A DNA stretch of 36,327 bases from Chromatiales bacterium (lineage in GTDB: Bacteria > Pseudomonadota > Gammaproteobacteria > Steroidobacterales > GCA-2729495). The DNA lies in the NCBI GenBank assembly GCA_002688175.1, contig NZCC01000048.1:1-36327 (forward strand), in the 5' to 3' direction. The position numbers and the translations under genes were made by a program. The notes under the pieces are model-generated. The model ran no database searches, had not been told where the DNA came from, and saw only the letters and a program-made list of their open reading frames with translations. Below are positions 8,622 to 18,703 of the stretch, one piece after another (the stretch's first letter is position 1; each line of letters starts with the position of its first letter).

Positions 8622-9122
8622 TCAGGTGAAAGTCTGACCACGATTTTCAATTCGTTCGCGAATGCGGTCCATAATGGCCATGACCGGCGGCCACAGGACT
8701 CCGCCGACAATGACCTGCGTCCAGCGGGCGAAGCCGATTGGTGGATTACCGGCTACGCCATCTATCCAGAACAGGATAAAAGCATTGATGGCCAGTAGCG
8801 CAACTACCGTCATAGTTAGTTGCCAGAGTGGAAAAATTCGGATCTGTAAATGAAACCGTTGTGTCAGGTAGCCGATGACACTCAACGCAAATGCATTCTG
8901 GCCCAGCAGGTCGCCTTGCAGAATATCGAGTAGCAAACCGATGGTCCAGGTGCTGCCGACACTGAATACTCGTGGCCACATCATGATCCAGTAAATCAGT
9001 GCCATTGCAGCCCACGGCGGGCGAAATGGTGTAACGAAGTCGGGTAGTGGCAGGCTGACGAGTGCGGCGGCGGCAATCAATACCAGCCAGACGGGCCAAT
9101 GCGGCGCACCGTTTCGGCTCAC
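8622..9122 (-). CDS. mreD: Rod shape-determining protein MreD
   Basis: A 166-residue hydrophobic inner-membrane protein of the elongasome. It has about five predicted membrane segments and the family pattern WPRVFSVGSTWTIGLLLDILQGDLLGQNAF, followed by a YLTQRFHLQIRIFPLWQL loop. MreD is poorly conserved overall, so the identification rests both on this motif and on its position between mreC and mrdA. The start is GTG at 9122, overlapping the mreC stop as GTGA. Confidence 0.92.
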   Translation of the reverse strand: MSRNGAPHWPVWLVLIAAAALVSLPLPDFVTPFRPPWAAMALIYWIMMWPRVFSVGSTWTIGLLLDILQGDLLGQNAFALSVIGYLTQRFHLQIRIFPLWQLTMTVVALLAINAFILFWIDGVAGNPPIGFARWTQVIVGGVLWPPVMAIMDRIRERIENRGQTFT

Positions 9123-10036
9123 TGCGATGTCTCCGCCGGTGCCAGAGGATTGGCCGCCAGGTCGCCGTCATCATCATCCGCACGCTGGGCAGCAGCGGGT
9201 TCGGGCCAGATCAGCAGGACTTCACGGATCCGGTTCAGGCCGGCTGCCGGTCTGGCGCTGACCGTCAGGAACGGCTCGCCGCTGGCGCCGGCTATCTCAT
9301 TAATTTTGCCAACCGGGTAACCGGGTGGGAACGTGCCGCCAAGTCCGGATGTGACCAGGACATCACCGTCCACGACATCGGCATTGCGTGGCAGGAACGG
9401 CAACGATAGCCGCTCGAGGTTGCCGGTGCCGACCGCAATCGTGCGCAATCGGTTGCGCACGATTTCGACCGGGATGGCGTGGTCAATGTCGGTGATCAGC
9501 AACGCTTCGGCGGAGAAAAACTGGTCGCGAAGAACCTGACCGATGATGCCGTCGGCATCGATCAGTGCCTGACCCACGTACAGTCCGTCGTTGCTGCCTT
9601 TGTTGATCGTAATTCGGTGTCGGAACGGGTTCATGTCGATCGACAGGATCTCACCGATGAGTACCCGGCCACTGACCTTGGCAGTCGAATCAAATAATGT
9701 CCTGAGCCTGGTGTTTTCGGCTTCCAGTGCGACATAGCGTTGCAGGCGTGCGTTCTGGATCAGGTTTTGTTTTTTCAGCAGACGGTTCTCGTCCATCAGT
9801 TCGTCGTGTGTCGCGGCACTATCGCCAATCCAGTGGCCGAGAGAAAACGGCGCATCAATAATCAGGCGAATCGGGTGTACGGCAGCAGACATGATGCGTC
9901 GAACCGTAATCAGGTGTTCATTGTTGTGGTCGAGCACCATGATTGCGACGGATAACATGCATAGCATGACCGTTCGCAGGCCGTAGCCTGTATTACGAAG
10001 TACGCGTTGGTCGCTGTCAGATCTGCTGAGCGTCAT
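9119..10036 (-). CDS. mreC: Rod shape-determining protein MreC
   Basis: A 305-residue bitopic periplasmic protein that activates PBP2-RodA. There is a short cytosolic N-terminus, a membrane segment near residues 20-36, and a coiled-coil stretch (about 75-110, ELMDENRLLKKQNLIQNARLQ and onward). A beta-domain follows with the conserved blocks NKGSNDGLYVGQALID, GIIGQVL, LITDIDHAIPV and DVLVTSGLGGTFPPGYPVG. The last 25 residues are a low-complexity Ala/Asp tail. The start lies 70 bases downstream of the mreB stop, a gap similar to that seen in enterics. Confidence 0.95.
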   Translation of the reverse strand: MTLSRSDSDQRVLRNTGYGLRTVMLCMLSVAIMVLDHNNEHLITVRRIMSAAVHPIRLIIDAPFSLGHWIGDSAATHDELMDENRLLKKQNLIQNARLQRYVALEAENTRLRTLFDSTAKVSGRVLIGEILSIDMNPFRHRITINKGSNDGLYVGQALIDADGIIGQVLRDQFFSAEALLITDIDHAIPVEIVRNRLRTIAVGTGNLERLSLPFLPRNADVVDGDVLVTSGLGGTFPPGYPVGKINEIAGASGEPFLTVSARPAAGLNRIREVLLIWPEPAAAQRADDDDGDLAANPLAPAETSQ

Positions 10037-10106
10037 GCTCTGCCGTTGTCATGCTTCGCCTGGCAGCCAGGTGCCGGGCTTGCGGTTGGGAGGAGGGCTG
10101 AAGCGG

Positions 10107-11218
<1,112 letters not shown>

Positions 11219-11271
11219 CCGCAGATTATCATTAGCTCCCCCGGTTCTCCGGCCTGCTTGGAAAGGGTCCC

Positions 11272-11559
11272 ATGGCACTGTCGAAAAGTGATGTCGAACA
11301 CATCGCGCATCTTGCGCGTTTGGAGGTCAGCGATGATGAGATTGCTGACTATGTAGACAAGTTGTCGAGCATTATCGATCTTGTCGCAAAGCTAGGCGAG
11401 CTCGACACATCAGACGTTTTGCCGATGGCGCACCCGCTGGATATGAGTCAGCGCCTGCGTCCGGATGAGGCGACTGAAAGCGACCAGCGAGACTTGTATC
11501 AGCGCAATGCGCAGGCCGTAGGTGACGGATTCTATCGAGTGCCCAAGGTTATTGAGTAA
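11272..11559 (+). CDS. gatC: Asp/Glu-tRNA amidotransferase subunit C
   Basis: A 95-residue subunit that clamps GatA to GatB in the GatCAB complex, which converts Glu-tRNA(Gln) and/or Asp-tRNA(Asn) to the amide forms. The motifs are HIAHLARLEVSDDEI at the N-terminus, then VLPMAHPLDMSQRLRPDE and the C-terminal FYRVPKVIE; the middle and end ones wrap around GatA. The length is standard. A strong purine-rich site (GGAAAGGG) lies just upstream of the ATG. It opens the gatCAB operon, divergent from mreB as in Pseudomonas. Confidence 0.96.
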   Translation: MALSKSDVEHIAHLARLEVSDDEIADYVDKLSSIIDLVAKLGELDTSDVLPMAHPLDMSQRLRPDEATESDQRDLYQRNAQAVGDGFYRVPKVIE

Positions 11560-11615
11560 GGGTCGTCAGAAATGATCCATCTGCAATAATCTGCTAACTA
11601 AAACCCGAATACACC

Positions 11616-13076
11616 ATGCAACGACAGACAATTACTGAAATCGCCGCGGCCCTCAGGGAGGGCTCCGTCACCAGCCGCCAGTTGACCGAGGCTGCTTTGG
11701 CGCGGATCGATGCGGGTGATGGAGCTTTGAACGCCTTTATTACAGTGACGAAAGACCAGGCCCTGATCGCTGCTGATGCCGCTGATGCTGTGCTTGCGGC
11801 AGGCAACGGCGGACCGTTGACCGGCGTACCGATTGCGCACAAAGATATCTTCTGTACGCGCGATATCTTGACGACGTGCGGTTCAAGAATCCTCGACAAT
11901 TTTGTTTCGCCCTATGATGCGACGGTGGTGAGCAACCTGGCCGCTGCCGGTGCGGTAGTGGTCGGCAAGACCAACATGGATGAATTTGCGATGGGCTCGT
12001 CTAACGAGACGAGTTTCTTCGGGCCGGTTGCCAATCCGTGGGATACGGCACGATCGCCGGGGGGTTCGTCAGGTGGTTCGGCTGCTGCCGTGGCGGCAGG
12101 TTTTGTTCCTGCTGCGACCGGTACTGACACCGGCGGTTCGATTCGTCAACCGGCGGCCTTGACCGGCATCACCGGTTTCAAGCCAACCTACGGCCGTGTA
12201 TCGCGCTACGGCATGATTGCATTCGCCTCGAGCCTCGATCAGGCGGGTGTGCTGTCCTTAACAGCTGAAGATGCGGCATTGATGATGCAGGCGATTGCGG
12301 GGTTCGATCCGCGGGACTCGACTTCGGCCGATTGCCCGGTACCGGAGTATGCTGCAGTGCTCGGCTCCTCACTCGAAGGCAAGCGCGTTGGCATACCTGC
12401 GGAATTCTTTGATGCCGGTCTCGAAGCTGAATCTGCTGCCTGTATTCGTGCTGCGATTACGGTTTTTGAAGCGCTTGGTGCGACGGCCGAAGAGGTGTCA
12501 TTGCCGCATATCGATGCTTCGGTACCGACATATTATATTGTTGCCCCGGCCGAGTGCTCGTCAAACCTGTCGCGTTTCGACGGCGTGCGTTTTGGTCACC
12601 GCCATGCGGATCCCAAGGATCTGGAAGAGCTGTATAAGCTGACCCGCAAGGAGGGCTTTGGCGCCGAGGTCAAACGACGCATCATGACCGGCACCTATGT
12701 GCTGTCCGCTGGTTACTACGATGCTTACTATTTACAGGCCCAGAAGGCACGTCAGCTGATAGCTGACGATTTCCGCAGGTGTTTTGAATCGGTCGATATT
12801 CTTGCCGGTCCGACCACGCCGACGCCGGCGTTCAGACTTGGCGAGAAGATGGACGATCCGGTGCAGATGTATCTGAATGACATTTATACGATTGGCGTGA
12901 ACCTGGCCGGTTTGCCCGGTGTGTCGTTGCCGTGCGGGTTCTCGGCGGGTCTGCCCGTCGGCCTGCAGTTGATCGGACCGGCATTTGGCGAACAAACCGT
13001 ACTGAATTTCGCGCATCGTTATCAGCAGCAGACGGACTGGCACCTTAAGACGCCGGATTGTGTAGCGGGGTCCTGA
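11616..13076 (+). CDS. gatA: Asp/Glu-tRNA amidotransferase subunit A
   Basis: A 486-residue amidase-signature enzyme that frees ammonia from glutamine. The Ser-cisSer-Lys triad is visible: K76 in PIAHKDIFC, the cis-Ser at about S151 in [15 protein letters not shown], and the nucleophile S175 in [10 protein letters not shown]. Conserved [13 protein letters not shown] follows. The start is the ATG at 11616, 56 bases after gatC; its ribosome site is weak, so translation may depend on the operon. The gatB ATG follows the stop by 2 bases. Confidence 0.96.
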   Translation: MQRQTITEIAAALREGSVTSRQLTEAALARIDAGDGALNAFITVTKDQALIAADAADAVLAAGNGGPLTGVPIAHKDIFCTRDILTTCGSRILDNFVSPYDATVVSNLAAAGAVVVGKTNMDEFAMGSSNETSFFGPVANPWDTARSPGGSSGGSAAAVAAGFVPAATGTDTGGSIRQPAALTGITGFKPTYGRVSRYGMIAFASSLDQAGVLSLTAEDAALMMQAIAGFDPRDSTSADCPVPEYAAVLGSSLEGKRVGIPAEFFDAGLEAESAACIRAAITVFEALGATAEEVSLPHIDASVPTYYIVAPAECSSNLSRFDGVRFGHRHADPKDLEELYKLTRKEGFGAEVKRRIMTGTYVLSAGYYDAYYLQAQKARQLIADDFRRCFESVDILAGPTTPTPAFRLGEKMDDPVQMYLNDIYTIGVNLAGLPGVSLPCGFSAGLPVGLQLIGPAFGEQTVLNFAHRYQQQTDWHLKTPDCVAGS

Positions 13077-13078
13077 CG

Positions 13079-14518
13079 ATGCAATGGGAAACAGTCATCG
13101 GGCTTGAGATTCACACCCAGCTTGCAACCAGGAGCAAAATCTTCTCCGGCGCGCCGACGACTTATGGCGCTGAACCAAATACGCAGGCCTGTCTCATTGA
13201 TCTTGGTTATCCGGGTGTCCTGCCGGTGTTGAATACCGAGGTCGTCCGCATGGCTGTGCGTTTCGGCCTGGCGATAGATGCCGAGATCGCGCCGCGTTCG
13301 GTATTTGCGCGCAAGAATTACTTTTATCCCGATTTACCGAAGGGCTACCAGATTAGCCAGTTCGAGTTACCCATCGTTGGTCCCGGGCATCTGGAGATTA
13401 CCCTTGCAGACGGCAGCAAGAAAACAATTGGTGTGACCCGCGCGCACCTGGAAGAAGATGCCGGTAAATCCGTGCATGATGCATTCGATGGCGAGAGCGG
13501 TATTGACCTGAACCGGGCCGGTACACCGTTGCTGGAAATTGTCTCCGAACCGGACCTGAGCTCGGCAGAGGAAGCTGTTGCCTACATGCGCAAGATCCAT
13601 CAGATCGTGCGCTATATCGGCATTTCTGACGGGAACATGCAGGAAGGTTCGTTCCGTTGTGATGCCAATATATCGGTACGTCCGGTCGGGCAGAAAGAAT
13701 TGGGTACCCGGGCAGAGCTAAAGAATCTCAATTCATTCCGGTTTGTAGAGCGTGCGATCAATATCGAGGTCGAACGCCAGATTGATATTCTGGAAGACGG
13801 CGGCGTGGTTGTGCAGGAGACACGTCTGTACGATTCTGATAATGATCAGACACGTTCGATGCGTTCGAAAGAAGAGGCGAATGATTATCGCTATTTTCCG
13901 GATCCGGATTTGTTACCGGTCGAGATCGATTCAACCACCATCGATGCCATGCGCAGTGAATTACCGGAGTTGCCGGATGCCAAGCGCCTGCGTTTCATGG
14001 CTGAGTATGGATTGAAAGAAGCCGATGTCCTGGTGCTGGTGGCGAGTCGTCCACAGGCGGATTATTTTGAAGTTGTCGCCGGGATTCTTGGAGAAGGTGG
14101 TGGCGAGGCGAAACTGGCCGCAAACTGGGTCATGGGCGAGTTGTCCGGTGCGATGAACAAGGGTGGCATTGGTATTGAAAGTTGTCCCGTGTCGGCGCAG
14201 CAACTGGCTGCTTTGCTGCTGCGGATTACCGACCACACGATCTCGGGTAAAATCGCCAAGGAAGTCTTTGAGGCTATGTGGCAAGGGTCTGGCCCGGCGG
14301 ATGAGATTATTGACAGCCGGGGCCTTAAGCAGATCAGCGATAGCGGTGAGCTCGATAAAATCATAGCTCAGGTCATTACCGAGTGCCCGGAGCAGGTCCA
14401 GCAGTATCGGGATGGCAAAACAAAAGTCCTGGGTTTTCTTGTCGGTCAGGTTATGAAAGCGACCCAGGGAAAGGCCAACCCGGGTCAGGTTAACGAGATA
14501 TTACGTAGAAAGTTATAA
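13079..14518 (+). CDS. gatB: Asp/Glu-tRNA amidotransferase subunit B
   Basis: A 479-residue subunit that binds the misacylated tRNA, phosphorylates the carboxylate and amidates it with ammonia passed from GatA. Family blocks are [61 protein letters not shown] and [18 protein letters not shown]. The C-terminal YqeY-like domain ends [24 protein letters not shown]. The frame extends 7 codons upstream to 13058, but the ATG at 13079 (MQWETVIG) is the family start and is spaced 2 bases from gatA. Confidence 0.96.
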   Translation: MQWETVIGLEIHTQLATRSKIFSGAPTTYGAEPNTQACLIDLGYPGVLPVLNTEVVRMAVRFGLAIDAEIAPRSVFARKNYFYPDLPKGYQISQFELPIVGPGHLEITLADGSKKTIGVTRAHLEEDAGKSVHDAFDGESGIDLNRAGTPLLEIVSEPDLSSAEEAVAYMRKIHQIVRYIGISDGNMQEGSFRCDANISVRPVGQKELGTRAELKNLNSFRFVERAINIEVERQIDILEDGGVVVQETRLYDSDNDQTRSMRSKEEANDYRYFPDPDLLPVEIDSTTIDAMRSELPELPDAKRLRFMAEYGLKEADVLVLVASRPQADYFEVVAGILGEGGGEAKLAANWVMGELSGAMNKGGIGIESCPVSAQQLAALLLRITDHTISGKIAKEVFEAMWQGSGPADEIIDSRGLKQISDSGELDKIIAQVITECPEQVQQYRDGKTKVLGFLVGQVMKATQGKANPGQVNEILRRKL

Positions 14519-14625
14519 ATGGGCGAAAGCCTCCGGCCGGTCGGCGTGGTTTAATTGTGCGCATCATTTTTATGCTGCTCGCCAGCTTTGTCGGTAGTGC
14601 CCGGCTATATGAACAGGATTAAATT

Positions 14626-16833
14626 GTGAATGGGTTGATGAATAAAGTATTAGTGAGTCGATGGGTGCGGATAACTGCACTCAGTACCGTCCTGTTAGCA
14701 GGCATCGCTGCGATAATTGGTTCGGGTAGCAGCGATAACGCCAGCGTCGATCTGCCGTGGGCGGTGGATAAGACATTCAGCCTGATGCGGGATGATGTAC
14801 TGGAGATGGATGTAGCAACATTCCTGGATACTACTAATACTTATGTTGTTAATGATCTCGGTGTGGAACCGAGTACCGTCACTGCGACAGCTGCGAGTCA
14901 CGGGAATGTTGTGGTTGCCGGAACGCTCATCACCTACACGCCGGATGCCGGCTTTATCGGTGCAGATACATTTGATTACACGATCACGGATTCAAACAGC
15001 AATGTTGATTCCGGCGCCATTACCATTCTTGCCATGTTGCCGATGCCAAGTCCGCGTCAGATTGCACTGGATAGCGCCAACAATCGTGTGCTGGTAACGG
15101 ATGATTCCCTGAAGGCTGTTGTGAGCGTCGATTTGACCACGGGCCTGCAACTCTATTTTTCTACTCCAGCAACGCCGGATGCCGTGAACCCGTTCAGCGC
15201 TCCAAACGGTATCGCGGTCGATACCGCAAACAATCGGGCGTTGGTGACCGACGTATTTCTTGACGCCGTCATTGCCGTCGATCTTGCGACCGGGGTACGC
15301 ACGATGTTGTCCGATGCGACGACACCTGATGCTTCTAATCCGTTCACGTCTCCGGATGCTATCGTGATAGATGCGGCTAACAATCGTGCGCTGGTAACTG
15401 ACTCCGGTCTCGATGCTATCGTTGCCGTTGATCTCAGTACCGGTGCCCGAACGATTCTGTCGGCTGCGACGACGCCGGATGCAGTCAATCCTTTTAGTGC
15501 GCCAACTGGTATCGCAATAGATGCAGCGAATAATCGCGCACTCGTAACAGACCGGGTTCTGGCTTCCGTTATTGCGGTCGATTTAACGACCGGTGCCCGT
15601 ACGATTCTTTCCGCTGTGGGCACACCGGATTCGATCAATATATTTACCTTGCCCGATGGCATCGTCATCGATGCCGCGAATGACCGGGCGCTCGTTGTCG
15701 AGCGTGCGCAGAATGCGGTTCTGGCGGTTGACCTGACGACCGGTGCGCGCAGGGTCGTGACATCGACTTTTTTCCCTGATAACCGCAATGTTTTTGTGCG
15801 TCCCGGTGCGATGGTGCTTGATGAGGCTGGAGGCCGAGCGCTGGTTGTTGATACGAGCCTGGCCAGAATTATGTCGGTCAACCTGGTTGGAACTCTCGAA
15901 AACCATTCTGGCAAGCGGACATTCTTGCCTGACAGTGCAGCGCTTTTGAGCGACAACCATTTGCTGTTGGTGCACGGTCTTGTGAACGATGCAGCCAATA
16001 ACCGGGTGCTGGTAACGGACAGCGTACGCGATGCCGTCATCGCCGTGGATGCGGTGACCGGGGCGCGGACCATTTTTTCTGATAATACGACGCCAAGTGC
16101 CGATAACCCGCTCGACGGGCCGCTCGGTCTGACCATCGATACGGTTGGCGGACGGGTGCTGGTGGTAGACCAGGCCCTGACGGCGGTGCTGGCTGTCGAT
16201 CTCGTGACGGGTGCGCGTACGGTCCTGTCAGATGCGACCACTCCGGACGAACTGAATCTGTTTGGCACACCGGCCAATATTGCTTTGGACAGTGGCAATA
16301 ACCGGGCGCTGGTCACGGATTCGGGACTTGATGCCGTCATTGCTGTTGACCTGGGGACAGGTGCGCGCACCATTTTTTCTGATGCGACGATACCGGATGC
16401 CAATAATATTCTGATCGGTCCCGATGCGCTTGCGATAGATTCGGCGAACAATCGTGTGCTGGTAGTTGATCAGGGCCAGGCTGGCGTTATCGGTATCGAT
16501 TTAACGACCGGGGTGCGCACTATCCTGTCTGATGCAACGACACCGGATGCTGTAAACCCTTTCAACTCACCATCCGGTATCTTTGTCGACACTGCGAACA
16601 ACAGGGCTTTGGTGGTCGACCAGATCCAGAGGACGGTTGTTGCCGTTGATCTCGGTACTGGTGCGCGGACAATTTTGTCGAATAGTCAGAACAGCGTTGG
16701 CAGCGAGTTATTGTTGCCGATTGATATTGATGCGGGGCTCTCTGCTGGAGAGGTGTTGGTACTTGACCAGAGTGCGTCCGCCGTTACGAGCGTGGCCACC
16801 AGCGATGGCGACCGGGCTATCGTGTCGCGCTGA
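14626..16833 (+). CDS. Secreted protein with twelve beta-propeller-type repeats
   Basis: A 735-residue exported protein of unknown function. The N-terminus has a signal-like segment (about 15-33, ALSTVLLAGIAAIIGSGSS) without a lipobox Cys. Residues 40-135 look like a cadherin-type/Big immunoglobulin domain ending TFDYTITDSNSNVDSGAITI. From residue 145 on there are twelve tandem repeats, mostly exactly 50 residues, with core pattern NNRALVTD..LDAVIAVDL.TGARTILSDATTPDA.NPF..P.GI.ID.A. This pattern suits NHL/SMP-30-like blades and suggests two six-bladed propellers. Repeat 6 (395-450) is divergent and 6 residues longer. The start may be the GTG at 14626 or the ATG at 14638. A VanZ-like gene follows after 18 bases. 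Confidence 0.8.
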   Translation: MNGLMNKVLVSRWVRITALSTVLLAGIAAIIGSGSSDNASVDLPWAVDKTFSLMRDDVLEMDVATFLDTTNTYVVNDLGVEPSTVTATAASHGNVVVAGTLITYTPDAGFIGADTFDYTITDSNSNVDSGAITILAMLPMPSPRQIALDSANNRVLVTDDSLKAVVSVDLTTGLQLYFSTPATPDAVNPFSAPNGIAVDTANNRALVTDVFLDAVIAVDLATGVRTMLSDATTPDASNPFTSPDAIVIDAANNRALVTDSGLDAIVAVDLSTGARTILSAATTPDAVNPFSAPTGIAIDAANNRALVTDRVLASVIAVDLTTGARTILSAVGTPDSINIFTLPDGIVIDAANDRALVVERAQNAVLAVDLTTGARRVVTSTFFPDNRNVFVRPGAMVLDEAGGRALVVDTSLARIMSVNLVGTLENHSGKRTFLPDSAALLSDNHLLLVHGLVNDAANNRVLVTDSVRDAVIAVDAVTGARTIFSDNTTPSADNPLDGPLGLTIDTVGGRVLVVDQALTAVLAVDLVTGARTVLSDATTPDELNLFGTPANIALDSGNNRALVTDSGLDAVIAVDLGTGARTIFSDATIPDANNILIGPDALAIDSANNRVLVVDQGQAGVIGIDLTTGVRTILSDATTPDAVNPFNSPSGIFVDTANNRALVVDQIQRTVVAVDLGTGARTILSNSQNSVGSELLLPIDIDAGLSAGEVLVLDQSASAVTSVATSDGDRAIVSR
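15058..16830 (+). repeat. Tandem ~150-bp coding repeats, 12 units
   Basis: In-frame tandem repeats inside the propeller gene. Units 1-5 and 7-10 are exactly 150 bp, unit 6 is 168 bp, unit 11 is 147 bp and unit 12 is a 108-bp partial. Unit 2 starts at 15208. The DNA copies have diverged (mixed codons for the same residues), so this is an old expansion kept by protein selection, not a recent slippage array. Confidence 0.85.
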
Positions 16834-16851
16834 ATACCGCTCTGGAGAGCC

Positions 16852-17355
16852 ATGCTGCGCACCAGACCCGCTTCGATCCAGGTTAGCGCAGCTGTCATCG
16901 TGCTGCTGATCGGTGTGCTGGTTTACCTGCTGGATCGTCCGAGTGCCAGCGTGTATCTCATCCCGAATAGCTGGTCGCTCGGTGCCGGCATGCCGCCCGT
17001 CTTTGGCGCAATCGGCGATCATCTGCCGACTTTCGCGCACACTTTTGCCTTTACCCTGTTTACGTCGGCATTACTTGAGCCGTGGCGATGGTCAGCGATT
17101 ACCGCCTGTGCGGGGTGGTGGGTTGTCGGTAGCCTGTTTGAGATTGCGCAAAGCGATCCGTTGGCCACAACCATTGCGGAGCGGGTGCCCGGATGGTTTG
17201 CTGACTGGCCCATATTGGATAATGTGCCCGGCTATTTCATCGCCGGGCATTTCGATTTTCCCGATCTCGTCTCGATTGGGATCGGAGCCGTGTGTGCCTT
17301 TGTCGTGATCCGGTTATCGCAGGACCGAAGTTCTGTTGTGGAGCATGACGTCTGA
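16852..17355 (+). CDS. VanZ-like integral membrane protein
   Basis: A 167-residue protein with about four membrane segments (near 10-27, 60-76, 80-98 and 137-154). It carries a pattern typical of VanZ-like proteins: a His in the second segment (AHTFAF, H63), an E..Q pair (E97 and Q100 in SLFEIAQ), and D...D before the last segment (FDFPDLVSIGIGA). The molecular role of the family is unsettled; VanZ itself gives teicoplanin resistance. It starts 18 bases after the repeat-protein stop, so the two are probably co-transcribed. An unrelated small membrane protein is possible. Confidence 0.62.
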   Translation: MLRTRPASIQVSAAVIVLLIGVLVYLLDRPSASVYLIPNSWSLGAGMPPVFGAIGDHLPTFAHTFAFTLFTSALLEPWRWSAITACAGWWVVGSLFEIAQSDPLATTIAERVPGWFADWPILDNVPGYFIAGHFDFPDLVSIGIGAVCAFVVIRLSQDRSSVVEHDV

Positions 17356-17370
17356 CGGCCCTGGTTAGGC

Positions 17371-17404
17371 GCAAAAAAAGCCTCGCTTATGCGAGGCAAA
17401 ATTT
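17371..17404 (-). terminator. Intrinsic terminator, best fit to the minus strand
   Basis: The stem GCCTCGC / GCGAGGC (17380-17386 and 17391-17397) has a TTAT loop. Read on the minus strand it is followed at once by seven T (17373-17379), a classic Rho-independent terminator. On the plus strand the stem is followed by AAAA and then five T, so it could also end the VanZ-like gene transcript less efficiently. No annotated minus-strand gene lies upstream of the minus-strand reading. Confidence 0.75.
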
Positions 17405-17728
17405 TTGGAGGTAAACTCTTTAAGCCTGACCGGGGTAAGGGTTAGCCTGAAAATACTTAAATCACTAATTGTACTTAAGGTTTCAATTATAGAATGATTC
17501 CGCTCAATGGGTCTACACTTTGAGTAGATATTTATGGGTTCGCCCTCAGGGCAAGTGTGGATGTATGCAAGGTATGGTTGGCCAATGAGACCAGGGTATT
17601 TTGTAGTGGAAAGGCCTTATCTACGTTTTTAAGGTACGATCGCAGCAATTTAGTGACTTTTAGCGACAAATTAGTGTTAATAGTCAGATCGACAGTAGCC
17701 GGCCCAGCTGTGATCCATCTCTGGATTT

Positions 17729-17750
17729 AATATAAAGAATCCTTTATATT
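17729..17750. promoter_or_regulatory. Palindromic operator overlapping the sahR-like promoter
   Basis: Perfect 9-base arms, AATATAAAG (17729-17737) and CTTTATATT (17742-17750), flank a 4-base centre. The right arm contains TATATT (17745-17750), a good -10 element that would place the transcript start within a few bases of the ATG at 17759. ArsR-family repressors bind such dyads over their own promoters, so autoregulation by the adjacent regulator is inferred. I cannot compare it with a published SahR motif here. Confidence 0.7.
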
Positions 17751-17758
17751 CTGTATCC

Positions 17759-18703
17759 ATGTCTTTGATGTCAGCTATTCAAACGCTCAAGGCCGCGGCA
17801 GATCCCACTCGCTTGCGGTTACTGGCCTTGCTTGCCAACGGCGAGGCAACCGTGGGTGAGCTACAGGAAATTCTTGAACAGAGTCAGCCCAGGGTATCGC
17901 GGCATCTGCGCCTGCTTGATGAGGCCGGTCTGGTCGTGAAGTTCCGTGATGGTCACTGGATCTATTACCGATTGGCTGCCACAGCTACGGCACAGGCAAT
18001 CGTTGCTGAAGCGCTCGCATTGATCGGCGCCGACGATGAGATTGTGGATGCCGATCGTATGGCACTGGATCGGGTCAAGCGCAATCGTGAGCGTGAAGTA
18101 TTCAGGACCGAGGCACTGAGCACAGTCGGGGTTGCCGGGCGACCGTCGCTGCAGAGTTTTACCGAAGCGATTGATGAATGTATCGGTGATAAGCGTTTCG
18201 GTGATGTGCTGGATGTGGGCTGTGGGGGTGGCACGTTGTTGCGCCTGCTCGGGCAACGGGCACGCCGGGCAGTTGGTGTCGATATTTCGCGACGTATGCG
18301 TTTGCTGGCAAGATCACGCCTGCATCAGGCGGGTCTTGCAAATTGTACGGTTCGCAATGGTGATCTGATGAAACTGCCGTTCGCCGATGATTCGTTTGAC
18401 CTGGTGATTCTTGATGAGGTGCTGGGCTTATTTGATGACATATTGACAGGCCTGAATGAAGCGCGGCGTGTGCTGCGTCCCGCCGGTCAGTTGTTGATTG
18501 CCGATTTTGTGCGACCCGTTGCACGTCAGTTGCCGGAACAGCGTGGCAGCACCAGATTGATTGAGAATCAGCTGACCGCGATGCTGTCTGAACTTGGCTA
18601 TCGTATCGCACACCGTATCTGGTTCCCGGGCAGGGTTATGGAATATGCGTTGTTTGCGGCAGTGCCCGACAACCTGCAACAAAGGACAGGAACGTATGAC
18701 TGA
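17759..18703 (+). CDS. sahR: ArsR-type regulator fused to SAM-methyltransferase domain (SahR-like)
   Basis: A 314-residue protein. Residues 1-75 form an ArsR winged helix (LKAAADPTRLRLLALLANGE, recognition helix SQPRVSRHLRLLDEAGLV, wing GHWIYYRL). Residues about 130-260 form a class I methyltransferase fold with motif I LDVGCGGGT (151-159), the acidic residue D175 and the motif PFADDSFDLVI. It lacks the metal-binding Cys pair of ArsR. Proteins with this architecture beside methionine-cycle genes are known as SahR, which senses S-adenosylhomocysteine; whether the domain methylates anything is unknown. No Shine-Dalgarno precedes the ATG, which lies 9 bases after the operator, so a leaderless mRNA is plausible. 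It overlaps metF by 8 bases. Confidence 0.82.
   Translation: MSLMSAIQTLKAAADPTRLRLLALLANGEATVGELQEILEQSQPRVSRHLRLLDEAGLVVKFRDGHWIYYRLAATATAQAIVAEALALIGADDEIVDADRMALDRVKRNREREVFRTEALSTVGVAGRPSLQSFTEAIDECIGDKRFGDVLDVGCGGGTLLRLLGQRARRAVGVDISRRMRLLARSRLHQAGLANCTVRNGDLMKLPFADDSFDLVILDEVLGLFDDILTGLNEARRVLRPAGQLLIADFVRPVARQLPEQRGSTRLIENQLTAMLSELGYRIAHRIWFPGRVMEYALFAAVPDNLQQRTGTYD

Larger units (their letters stand above)
17356..17758. other. 403-base intergenic region with no confident gene
   Basis: The only stretch over 300 bases without a confident gene, and visibly richer in A and T than its neighbours. It holds a hairpin terminator at 17371-17404, a small GCCC-TCA-GGGC stem near 17543-17553, and the palindrome at 17729-17750. 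A minus-strand frame without stops runs from 17726 to 17532 (64 codons) but has no ATG or convincing ribosome site, so I do not call it. I do not recognise a SAM, SAH or cobalamin riboswitch in it. Confidence 0.6.

Noticed and set aside
15153-16451. 432-codon open frame on the minus strand
   Set aside because: It is antisense to the repeat-protein gene. Its Ser/Thr/Arg-rich repeats mirror the 150-bp coding repeats, and it has no family resemblance.
15058-16830. Regular repeats resembling an array
   Set aside because: The period is 150 bp in frame and the copies are diverged at DNA level, so these are protein repeats, not CRISPR or satellite DNA.
17420-17461. Short minus-strand reading ending KYFQANPYPGQA just before the terminator
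   Set aside because: A stop lies 13 codons upstream of the end and no in-frame start exists, so it is too short to be called a gene remnant.
17532-17726. 64-codon minus-strand frame ending LALRANP
   Set aside because: There is no ATG or GTG start and no ribosome site, and it is not recognisable. Kept only as support for a possible minus-strand transcript.
17400-17758. Riboswitch upstream of the methionine operon
   Set aside because: No recognisable SAM, SAH or cobalamin core was seen, and the likely transcript start is too close to the ATG for a leader.
18594-18695. Upstream extension of metF into the regulator gene
   Set aside because: The 34 extra residues are the shifted frame of the regulator; the family start and the ribosome site are at 18696.
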